NCBI GenBank assembly: GCA_964600025.1
Contig: CAZRHJ010000052.1
Coordinates: 1-11,308 of the forward strand
From: JADFUS01 sp964600025
Lineage (GTDB): Bacteria > Bacteroidota > Bacteroidia > Bacteroidales > Rikenellaceae
DNA: 11,308 bases
Reading direction: 5' to 3'
Shown here: positions 5,909 through 11,308 of the stretch, one piece after another
Layout of the letters: each line of letters begins with the position of its first letter
How positions within the stretch are numbered: the stretch's first letter is position 1
The notes under the pieces: generated by a model
What the model saw: the letters and a program-made list of their open reading frames with translations, nothing else
What the model was told of the DNA's origin: nothing
The model's database searches: none
Program-made: the position numbers and the translations under genes

Positions 5909-6379
5909 TTATTTCAAAAATTTAGACGCTTTAATGTTCTCTATTGTTGTATTAATTGTTTTAATAATTGCGTTTGAAGATATTGTTGCACCACTGACAG
6001 CCTCAACTTCTTCTACTGCAAACTCTTTTACATTTTTGTCATACCAATTTGCAAAGAAATCTGCATCTAAAATCATATCCATATATTTCGGAGTTTCACG
6101 ATTCTCGCCCAAAGCAATATTTTTAATTACTCCATCTGGCGACAACAAAAGATATACAGGGATTTCGTGATTATAGCCATATATTCCGCTACAATACACC
6201 GAAGACAAGAATATCAAATCCTCATTTGCATCTTTCCAAACTCCGTTATCCAACTTACGCAAAGTGCCTTCCACAGCAAGAGATTCTCTAACATCTACCG
6301 ATGGTGTTGGGAAAATTCGAGTTTGTGCAAACGAGCTAAACGCAATAAATACTGCAATAATTAAGGTTAATTTTTTCAT
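5909..6379 (-). CDS. Exported FMN-binding-domain protein (RnfG/NqrC-type flavinylation motif)
   Basis: Small exported protein of 156 aa. Residues 1-19 are a signal peptide with likely cleavage before Gln19 (SSFA-Q), a common Bacteroidetes pattern. The C-terminal half resembles the FMN_bind domain: DGVIKNIALGENRETP (82-97), then VEAVSGATISSNAI (125-138). In RnfG, NqrC and related proteins the SGAT Thr (here Thr132) carries FMN attached through a phosphoester bond by ApbE-type transferases. It is therefore probably an extracytoplasmic electron carrier. The protein stands alone, with no Rnf/Nqr partners in view, and has no visible membrane anchor beyond the signal. It lies 61 bases after dxs and 1 base before ybaK, so co-transcription is likely. 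The physiological electron donor and acceptor are unknown, and I see no obvious link to isoprenoid synthesis. Confidence 0.82.
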   Translation of the reverse strand: MKKLTLIIAVFIAFSSFAQTRIFPTPSVDVRESLAVEGTLRKLDNGVWKDANEDLIFLSSVYCSGIYGYNHEIPVYLLLSPDGVIKNIALGENRETPKYMDMILDADFFANWYDKNVKEFAVEEVEAVSGATISSNAIIKTINTTIENIKASKFLK

Positions 6380-6440
6380 AATTGTTTTTTTTAGTTTTTA
6401 TCTTAATATTTTAATGTTTGATACTATTTACAGTCAAAAG

Positions 6441-8324
6441 TTAAATCTCAGCACAATTTAACTCGTTGACCAATGTTTCAAAAATAGATTCTTTGTCATA
6501 TCCACACTTAGCCATTAATTGAGGAACTTTACCGTGGTGAATATATTTATCTGGCACTCCAAGCCTAACAATTTTCACATTGTAGCCATTTTCGTTCATA
6601 AACTCCATAACCGTACTACCAACTCCTCCAATTATCGAAGCATCTTCAAGTGTTATAATAGTTTTAAATTTCTTAGCAACTCTATGAAGCATAGTTTCGT
6701 CTATTGGTTTCACAAAACGCAAATCCACGTGTTCAACAGTTTTATTGTACTTTTGTTCAAACTCTTTGATAGCTTGTGCTGCCATATTTCCAACGTTTCC
6801 AAACGAAAGCAAAGCAATGTCATTACCTTCTTTCAATAGCATAGACTTACCAATTTGAATTTCCTCAAAATCATTGTGCCACTCGGATTTTAACACTCCA
6901 CGACCACGAGGATAACGTATCACAAATACTCCGTGTTTATCGTTTTGTGCGGTGTACATCATATTTCTAAGCTCATTTTCGTTGAGTGGAGATGCTATAA
7001 TAGTGTTAGGTATAACCCTAAAAAATGCAATATCATACAAACCGTGATGCGTTGAACCGTCCTCTCCTACAAGCCCCGCTCTATCCAAACAAAAAACAAC
7101 ATTTACATCTTGCAATGACACATCGTGAATAACATTGTCAATAGCTCTTTGCATAAAAGATGAATAGATATTACAATATGGCAAAATACCCTTTGTCGCA
7201 AGTCCACCAGAAAATGTAACTGCGTGTTCTTCACAAATACCCACATCAAACACTCTTTCTGGCAATTCTTTCTGAACTATATTCATTGAACAGCCAGTAG
7301 GCATAGCAGGTGTAACCCCAACAATATTTGAATTCATTTTTGCTAATTCCAAAAGCGTATGACCAAATACATCTTGATATTTTAGGCTTAAATCACCACT
7401 TTCCGACACTCTTTTACCTGTTTTTGGGTCGAAAGCACCGGGAGCGTGCCAAGTTGTTTTGTTATTTTCGGCAGGAGCATAACCCTTACCTTTTACTGTA
7501 ACAACGTGCAAAAGTTTAGGACGACGCATATCTTTAATATCGTTCAAAATCTTGACCAAAGATTTAACATCGTGACCATCAACTATCCCAAAATATCTAA
7601 ATTTAAGTGCTTCAAACATATTTCCTCGTGTCATTATCGAAGATTTAAGTCCACACCAAAACTTACGCACTGCTCTATCCATTACAGGAACTTTTCTGAA
7701 CACATCTTTCAAAAATGATTTTGTATTGTTGTACCCAGCCGAAGTTGTAATATTTAGCAAATAGTCTTTTAAAGCCCCAACATTTGGGTCTATCGACATA
7801 TCATTATCATTAAGAATAACCAAAAGATTTTCGCCAGAAGTCCCTGAATTATTCAGTCCCTCAAATGCCAAACCACCAGTCAATGCTCCATCTCCTATCA
7901 CTGCCACAGTTCGTGCATCTTGGCTAAGTAATTGATTAGCAACGTCCATACCAAGAGCTGCCGAAATTGACACCGAAGCGTGTCCACCACCAAATGCGTC
8001 GTACTCACTTTCCGAACGTTTCGGAAAACCACTAATTCCACCAAGGGTTCTGTTAGTCGAAAAAACATCTTTTCTGCCAGTAAGTATTTTGTGTGCATAA
8101 GCTTGATGCCCAACGTCCCACACTAAATTATCCTTGGGGGTATCATACACATAGTGTATAGCAACCGCAAGTTCAACAGCTCCAAGACTCGAACCCAAAT
8201 GCCCCGGATTTGACGATAAATTCTCTATAATAAATTCTCTTATATCAGAACATAACTCAGGAAGTTGCTCTATTGACAACTTTTTTATATCTTTGGGGCT
8301 ATTAATAGTCTCTAATAAACTCAT
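6441..8324 (-). CDS. dxs: 1-deoxy-D-xylulose-5-phosphate synthase
   Basis: First enzyme of the MEP isoprenoid pathway, a TPP-dependent condensation of pyruvate and glyceraldehyde-3-phosphate. Its 627 aa match the usual 620-640. The N-terminal TPP domain has NPGHLGSSLG (39-48, His42), WDVGHQAYAHKILTGR (69-84) and the TPP/Mg motif GDGALTGG...NDND (144-175). The pyrimidine-binding domain has ICEEHAVTFSGGLA (363-376, with the catalytic Glu in EEH) and DRAGLVGEDGSTHHG (414-428). The C-terminal transketolase domain runs from about 500 with VDLRFVKPID (533-542). It looks intact. A strong promoter precedes it. It diverges from ispG, a later step of the same pathway, and is followed by the FMN-binding and ybaK genes on the same strand. 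Confidence 0.98.
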   Translation of the reverse strand: MSLLETINSPKDIKKLSIEQLPELCSDIREFIIENLSSNPGHLGSSLGAVELAVAIHYVYDTPKDNLVWDVGHQAYAHKILTGRKDVFSTNRTLGGISGFPKRSESEYDAFGGGHASVSISAALGMDVANQLLSQDARTVAVIGDGALTGGLAFEGLNNSGTSGENLLVILNDNDMSIDPNVGALKDYLLNITTSAGYNNTKSFLKDVFRKVPVMDRAVRKFWCGLKSSIMTRGNMFEALKFRYFGIVDGHDVKSLVKILNDIKDMRRPKLLHVVTVKGKGYAPAENNKTTWHAPGAFDPKTGKRVSESGDLSLKYQDVFGHTLLELAKMNSNIVGVTPAMPTGCSMNIVQKELPERVFDVGICEEHAVTFSGGLATKGILPYCNIYSSFMQRAIDNVIHDVSLQDVNVVFCLDRAGLVGEDGSTHHGLYDIAFFRVIPNTIIASPLNENELRNMMYTAQNDKHGVFVIRYPRGRGVLKSEWHNDFEEIQIGKSMLLKEGNDIALLSFGNVGNMAAQAIKEFEQKYNKTVEHVDLRFVKPIDETMLHRVAKKFKTIITLEDASIIGGVGSTVMEFMNENGYNVKIVRLGVPDKYIHHGKVPQLMAKCGYDKESIFETLVNELNCAEI

Positions 8325-8344
8325 ATCCTTATAAATATTAACTT

Positions 8345-8363
8345 ATTCGGGAAATTCTCGAAT
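8345..8363. promoter_or_regulatory. 19-bp imperfect palindrome between dxs and ispG (possible operator)
   Basis: ATTCGGGAA-A-TTCTCGAAT is symmetric except for one base pair per arm. It lies in the 80-bp divergent spacer, just downstream of the predicted dxs start site (near 8365). Such symmetry suits a dimeric regulator acting on dxs, and perhaps on ispG. The regulator is unknown. Confidence 0.4.
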
Positions 8364-8371
8364 TTGATTTA

Positions 8372-8404
8372 CAAAGATAGCATTTATTTATATAATTTAC
8401 CAAA
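8372..8404 (-). promoter_or_regulatory. Promoter of dxs
   Basis: On the minus strand TATCTTTG (8379-8372) matches TAnnTTTG exactly, and TTTG (8404-8401) sits 21 nt upstream as the -33 element. The leader would be about 40 nt and would contain the palindrome at 8345-8363. The -33 element abuts the ispG ATG at 8405. No equally good plus-strand promoter for ispG is visible. Confidence 0.75.
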
Positions 8405-10132
8405 ATGGAACAAGATAAAACATTTATGACCAAAAATATGAATAGTTATGCTCGTCGCAAAACTATCGCTGTACACATTGGTAATCAAATAATTGGAAGT
8501 GATTATCCTATACTTGTACAGTCAATGGCAACCGTAGATACAAACCTTCACGAAGAGGCTTGTATTCAAGCTCAAAAGATTTTTGACTCAGGAGCTCCGA
8601 TAGTTAGATTTACAACTCAGGGAATACGTGAAGCCCAAAGTCTTGGCATTATCCGCAAAATGTTAATCCAAAAAGGTTACGACAAACCACTTGTAGCAGA
8701 TATACATTTCAACCAAAAAGCTGCATTTGAAGCTGCCACTCAGGTAGAAAAAGTAAGAATAAACCCTGGAAATTTCGTTGATAAACGTGCAGTTTTCAAA
8801 TATATAGAATATACAGACCAAGAATATGCAGAAGAACTTGCACAATTAGAGGCAAGATTTGTAGAATTTTTGGATATATGCAAAAAACACAATACAGCAA
8901 TTAGAATAGGAGTTAATCACGGTTCACTTTCCGACAGAATTATGTCCCGTTACGGAGATACCCCAGATGGAATGACACATTCTGCAATGGAATTTTTGAG
9001 AATTTGCAAAAAACAGAACTTTGATAATGTTGTAGTTTCTATGAAATCCAGCAACACCGCAACTATGGTAATTGCGTGTAGGCTTTTGTGCAGTGCAATG
9101 AATTCCGAGCAAATGCACTACCCTCTTCACCTTGGCGTAACCGAAGCAGGAGAAGGCAACGACGGCAGAATACGTTCGGCAGTGGGGATTGGAGCTTTGC
9201 TAAACGACGGAATTGGAGATACGCTACGTGTATCGCTTACCGAAAATCCAGAAAACGAAGTCCCAGTTGCCCAAAAATTAGTGGATTATTATTCCAATCG
9301 TAAAGTTGATTTTGACGCTTCAATGGTCGATTTTTCACTTTACAATCCTTATGGCTCAAACCGTACAAAAACAGATATTACAAAAATAGTTTTCGACCTA
9401 TCATCAAACGCTTTGGATATTAATTATTTCACAGAAAACTATCCAAACGATTATATTTATATTGGAGAAAGAGAATTTAATCACAATAGCAAAAATATAA
9501 TAAGAACTGGCGATCAGAAACTAAAATACGTAAATTTAGATACTCTAAAAAACTCGTCTTTCAATTCCGAAGACTTGCTTGTTGTGGAATGTAGTTCCTA
9601 TCAAGAGCAACGTGCAGTATGTATTTACATCAATCAATTAAATATCCAAAATACAGTTATTCTCAAAAAAACTTACAGAGAAACCGATTACAACAATATC
9701 CAATTATGGGCAAGTGCCGATTTAGGTGGATTGTTGATTGACGGATTTGGAGATGCCATTTGGATAAGCACTTCAAGCCACTGCGGTCTTGAAGATTTGC
9801 CACTTAGCATACTGCAATCATCAAGACGCAGAGTATCAAAAGCAGAATATATATCTTGCCCGGGCTGTGGCAGAACCCTATACGATTTACAGAAAGTAGT
9901 AAGAGAAGTAAAAGAACGCACACAAGGACTAAAAAACATCAAAATAGCCATTATGGGCTGTATTGTTAATGGCCCGGGAGAAATGGCAGATGCAGACTAT
10001 GGATATGTAGGAGCAAGTAGAGGTTTGGTAACACTATACAAACACAAAGAAATAGTAGAACAAAACATTCCACAAGAAATAGCTATCGACAAATTGATAG
10101 AACTTATTAAAAGTAACGGAGATTGGAAATAA
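8405..10132 (+). CDS. ispG: 4-hydroxy-3-methylbut-2-enyl-diphosphate synthase, long three-domain form
   Basis: Converts MEcPP to HMBPP with a [4Fe-4S] cluster, the penultimate MEP step. At 575 aa it is far longer than the roughly 370-aa E. coli form. It matches the three-domain type known from plants, Chlamydiae and Bacteroidetes, which carries an extra domain between barrel and cluster domain, here about residues 300-465. The N-terminal TIM barrel has PILVQSMATVDT (35-46), VRINPGN (117-123) and GVTEAGEG (244-251). The C-terminal domain holds SCPGCGRTLYDLQ (Cys485, Cys488) and GCIVNGPGEMADADYGYVG (Cys519, Glu526), i.e. all three cluster Cys and the catalytic Glu. The ATG at 8405 was taken; in-frame ATGs at 8426 and 8438 are possible, and family similarity begins near the latter. 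The stop overlaps the next start (TAATG). Confidence 0.97.
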   Translation: MEQDKTFMTKNMNSYARRKTIAVHIGNQIIGSDYPILVQSMATVDTNLHEEACIQAQKIFDSGAPIVRFTTQGIREAQSLGIIRKMLIQKGYDKPLVADIHFNQKAAFEAATQVEKVRINPGNFVDKRAVFKYIEYTDQEYAEELAQLEARFVEFLDICKKHNTAIRIGVNHGSLSDRIMSRYGDTPDGMTHSAMEFLRICKKQNFDNVVVSMKSSNTATMVIACRLLCSAMNSEQMHYPLHLGVTEAGEGNDGRIRSAVGIGALLNDGIGDTLRVSLTENPENEVPVAQKLVDYYSNRKVDFDASMVDFSLYNPYGSNRTKTDITKIVFDLSSNALDINYFTENYPNDYIYIGEREFNHNSKNIIRTGDQKLKYVNLDTLKNSSFNSEDLLVVECSSYQEQRAVCIYINQLNIQNTVILKKTYRETDYNNIQLWASADLGGLLIDGFGDAIWISTSSHCGLEDLPLSILQSSRRRVSKAEYISCPGCGRTLYDLQKVVREVKERTQGLKNIKIAIMGCIVNGPGEMADADYGYVGASRGLVTLYKHKEIVEQNIPQEIAIDKLIELIKSNGDWK

Positions 10133-10752
10133 TGCAAAATATTCTTTCATCAACCTATTTTGGTAACCTACACTACTTCTCAAAAATACTTTCACAAAAT
10201 CAAAACATAATTGATTACGGAGAGCATTTTTGTAAACAGACCTACCGCAACCGTTGTAATATTTTGGGGGCAAACGGAGTTTTGACTTTGAGCGTCCCAA
10301 CTATCAAAGTTCACAACAGCAAACAGCCTATGCGTGATGTTCAAATTGATTACGCAACAGATTGGCAAAAACAACATTTACGCTCAATAATTTCTGCTTA
10401 CAAAAATTCGGCTTATTTTGATTATTTTTTTGATATTTATGCAGATATTTTTGAAAAAAAAGAGCAGTTTTTGATTGATTTAAACGAAAAAACACTCCAA
10501 AAAACCCTTGATATTCTGTCAGTCAAAGACGCATACAGTAGCTCCGACTGCCATATTGTCATAGATTCTGACAGTCAAATTGATTACAGAAATATAATTA
10601 GTCCAAAATCAAAAGAAATTGACGAAAATTTCACCTGCCCAGAATATTATCAAGTTTTTTCTGAAAAAATGGATTTTCAAGCTAATCTTTCGATTTTAGA
10701 CTTGATTTTTTGCGAAGGACTACAAACAAAAAACTTACTAAAAGGCTTGTAA
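10132..10752 (+). CDS. WbqC-family protein
   Basis: Protein of 206 aa resembling the WbqC-like family, which is widespread in Bacteroidetes. Recognisable parts are the N-terminal STYFGNLHYFSKI (7-19), the family hallmark KQTYRNRCNILGANG (35-49), LSVPT (53-57), MRDVQID (67-73) and WQKQHLRSIISAYKNSAYFDYF (78-99). The biochemical function is not established; some homologues sit in O-antigen or surface-glycan clusters, which suggests a glycan-related role by context only. The ATG at 10132 overlaps the ispG stop by one base and is preferred over an in-frame TTG at 10123. No signal peptide or membrane segment is evident, so it is probably cytosolic. Coupling to ispG implies coordinated translation, though a functional link is unproven. 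Confidence 0.85.
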   Translation: MQNILSSTYFGNLHYFSKILSQNQNIIDYGEHFCKQTYRNRCNILGANGVLTLSVPTIKVHNSKQPMRDVQIDYATDWQKQHLRSIISAYKNSAYFDYFFDIYADIFEKKEQFLIDLNEKTLQKTLDILSVKDAYSSSDCHIVIDSDSQIDYRNIISPKSKEIDENFTCPEYYQVFSEKMDFQANLSILDLIFCEGLQTKNLLKGL

Positions 10753-10827
10753 ACACCACAAACAAAGGATTTTTTGCCAACTCTGCTAAAAAGCACAGAA
10801 ATGTAAGTACATAAATAGCAATAAGAT

Positions 10828-10889
10828 AAAAAAAACTTTAAAAAAAAGACAAAAAAAACTTAGCAAAAAATTTGGAAGGAGAAAAAAAA
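10828..10889 (+). promoter_or_regulatory. Roughly phased A-tracts upstream of the tRNA promoter (UP-like/curved DNA)
   Basis: A-runs of 6-8 bases occur at 10828-10835, 10840-10847, 10851-10858, 10865-10870 and 10882-10889. The first four centres are 11-13 bases apart, near one helical turn, which favours intrinsic bending. They lie directly upstream of, and within, the strong tRNA promoter. They may act like an UP element in this 174-base gap between wbqC and the tRNAs, which holds no gene I can see. Confidence 0.5.
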
Positions 10890-10901
10890 GCATTATCTTT
10901 G
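10871..10901 (+). promoter_or_regulatory. Promoter of the tRNA-Leu/tRNA-Asp unit
   Basis: TTTG (10871-10874), a 19-nt spacer and TATCTTTG (10894-10901) give a full match to the Bacteroidetes -33/-7 consensus. Transcription would start near 10908, about 19 bases before the mature tRNA-Leu. The -7 octamer is identical to that of the dxs promoter. Confidence 0.85.
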
Positions 10902-10926
10902 CACACGTAATTAAGAACGTTAGTAC

Positions 10927-11010
10927 GCCCGAGTGGCGGAATTGGTAGACGCGTTGGTCTCAAACACCAATGTTAGCAATAACGTGCCGGTTCGATTCCG
11001 GCCTCGGGTA
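10927..11010 (+). tRNA. tRNA-Leu (CAA)
   Basis: 84-nt class II tRNA. The acceptor GCCCGAG pairs with CTCGGGT (first pair G-U), the discriminator is A (11010), and the anticodon loop CTCAAAC gives CAA at 10961-10963, reading UUG. There is a long variable arm (GTTA-GCAA-TAAC), and the T-stem is GCCGG/CCGGC with TTCGATT. CCA is not encoded. It is followed after 10 bases by tRNA-Asp in the same transcript. Confidence 0.97.
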
Positions 11011-11020
11011 CAACTTCTTC

Positions 11021-11094
11021 GGTGTGGTAGTTCAGCTGGTTAGAATACCTGCCTGTCACGCAGGGGGTCGCGAGTTCGAGTCTCGTCCATACCG
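11021..11094 (+). tRNA. tRNA-Asp (GTC)
   Basis: 74-nt tRNA. The acceptor GGTGTGG pairs with CCATACC (one G-U), and the discriminator is G. The anticodon stem CCTGC/GCAGG closes on the loop CTGTCAC, giving GTC at 11055-11057. The T-arm is CGAG-TTCGAGT-CTCG. CCA is not encoded. It ends 6 bases before the terminator stem. Confidence 0.97.
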
Positions 11095-11100
11095 CTTAAT

Positions 11101-11137
11101 AAAATGAGGAACTTTCAGTTAAGTTCCTCATTTTTAA
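11101..11137. terminator. Intrinsic terminator after the tRNA pair
   Basis: A perfect 14-bp stem (11101-11114 with 11121-11134) closes on the 6-nt loop TCAGTT, with T-rich sequence to 11137. The A-run on the 5' arm makes it potentially bidirectional, which would also serve a minus-strand gene ending at 11165. Confidence 0.9.
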
Positions 11138-11164
11138 TTATATACGCCTCTATGCGATTGATTT

Positions 11165-11308
11165 TTAGTTGGTTATGATTTTTTTAAGTCTATATTTTGG
11201 ATCAATCCAGAAAATAGGTGGAGTAAGAAAATTATGCAAAAAGTTTAGAGAGCCTAAAAATGAAATACGGAATATCCCTAACTCCTCTGAACTGCGATCT
11301 AAACGCTT
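11165..11308 (-). CDS. Possible 3' end of an unidentified minus-strand gene (partial)
   Basis: The minus strand is open without a stop for 47 codons from the window edge to a TAA at 11165-11167. The residues end in FWIDPKYRLKKIITN. The stop lies about 30 bases before the bidirectional hairpin at 11101-11134, which is the arrangement expected for a gene converging on the tRNA unit. I do not recognise the family, and no start codon is in view. A 47-codon open stretch in AT-rich DNA can occur by chance, and the reading competes with a short plus-strand frame starting at ATG 11260. Confidence 0.35.
   Translation of the reverse strand, partial: KRLDRSSEELGIFRISFLGSLNFLHNFLTPPIFWIDPKYRLKKIITN

Noticed and set aside
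6380..6440. Separate promoter for the FMN-binding gene downstream of dxs
   Set aside because: Only a partial TAnnTTTG match was found, so an operon with dxs is simpler.
6519..6839. 106-aa plus-strand open frame antisense to dxs
   Set aside because: It lies wholly within the well-supported dxs gene; its composition is typical of a shadow frame and it has no recognisable motifs.
7446..7718. 90-aa plus-strand open frame antisense to dxs
   Set aside because: It is a shadow of dxs with no promoter or family resemblance.
9688..9951. 87-aa minus-strand open frame antisense to ispG
   Set aside because: It overlaps the conserved cluster-binding domain of ispG; its codons mirror the real gene.
10123..10131. 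TTG start for the WbqC-family gene inside ispG
   Set aside because: The ATG at 10132 forms a standard TAATG overlap and matches where family similarity begins.
11260..11308. Short plus-strand frame from ATG 11260 to the window edge
   Set aside because: It has only 16 codons in view, no TAnnTTTG promoter and no recognisable sequence; it cannot be judged here.

Overview
The window looks like chromosomal DNA from a member of the Bacteroidetes, most likely Bacteroidales. It is AT-rich, and four clear promoters match the Bacteroidetes sigma-ABfr pattern (TTG, 19-21 nt, TAnnTTTG). Start codons lack strong Shine-Dalgarno sequences. Two lipoproteins carry Cys lipoboxes, IspG is the long three-domain form, and a WbqC-family protein is present. 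The assignment rests on gene content and signals, not on a database search.

Layout: (1) 1-302 holds two copies of a palindromic dispersed repeat with a strong hairpin terminator between them. (2) 303-1937 (-) is an M28-type zinc peptidase lipoprotein. Its promoter abuts a divergent two-gene unit, 2002-3149 (+), made of a zinc-ligand-poor SIRT5/CobB-like sirtuin and a YqaA-type membrane protein joined by a TAATG overlap. (3) 3319-4545 (+) is an M19 dipeptidase lipoprotein with its own promoter and terminator. (4) 4731-5093 (+) is an orphan single-domain response regulator. (5) 5149-5407 is a third, longer copy of the repeat, filling a convergent intergenic space. (6) 8324-5425 (-) is a probable operon: dxs, an exported FMN-binding-domain protein and a YbaK-type deacylase. 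(7) 8405-10752 (+) is ispG translationally coupled to a WbqC-family gene. (8) 10927-11094 is a tRNA-Leu(CAA)/tRNA-Asp(GTC) pair behind a textbook promoter preceded by roughly phased A-tracts, ending in a 14-bp terminator. (9) The right edge carries a possible 3' end of a minus-strand gene.

Functionally, dxs (first MEP-pathway enzyme) and ispG (penultimate step) diverge from one 80-bp intergenic region that holds the dxs promoter and a 19-bp imperfect palindrome, so the two isoprenoid genes could be co-regulated there. The two lipoprotein peptidases fit a peptide-scavenging, envelope-active lifestyle. Most genes are ordinary housekeeping or envelope genes, and I see no phage, defence, secretion or biosynthetic cluster. 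The least explained structure is the dispersed palindromic repeat family, which has imperfect terminal inverted repeats, a nested hairpin with one covarying base pair between copies, and length variants.
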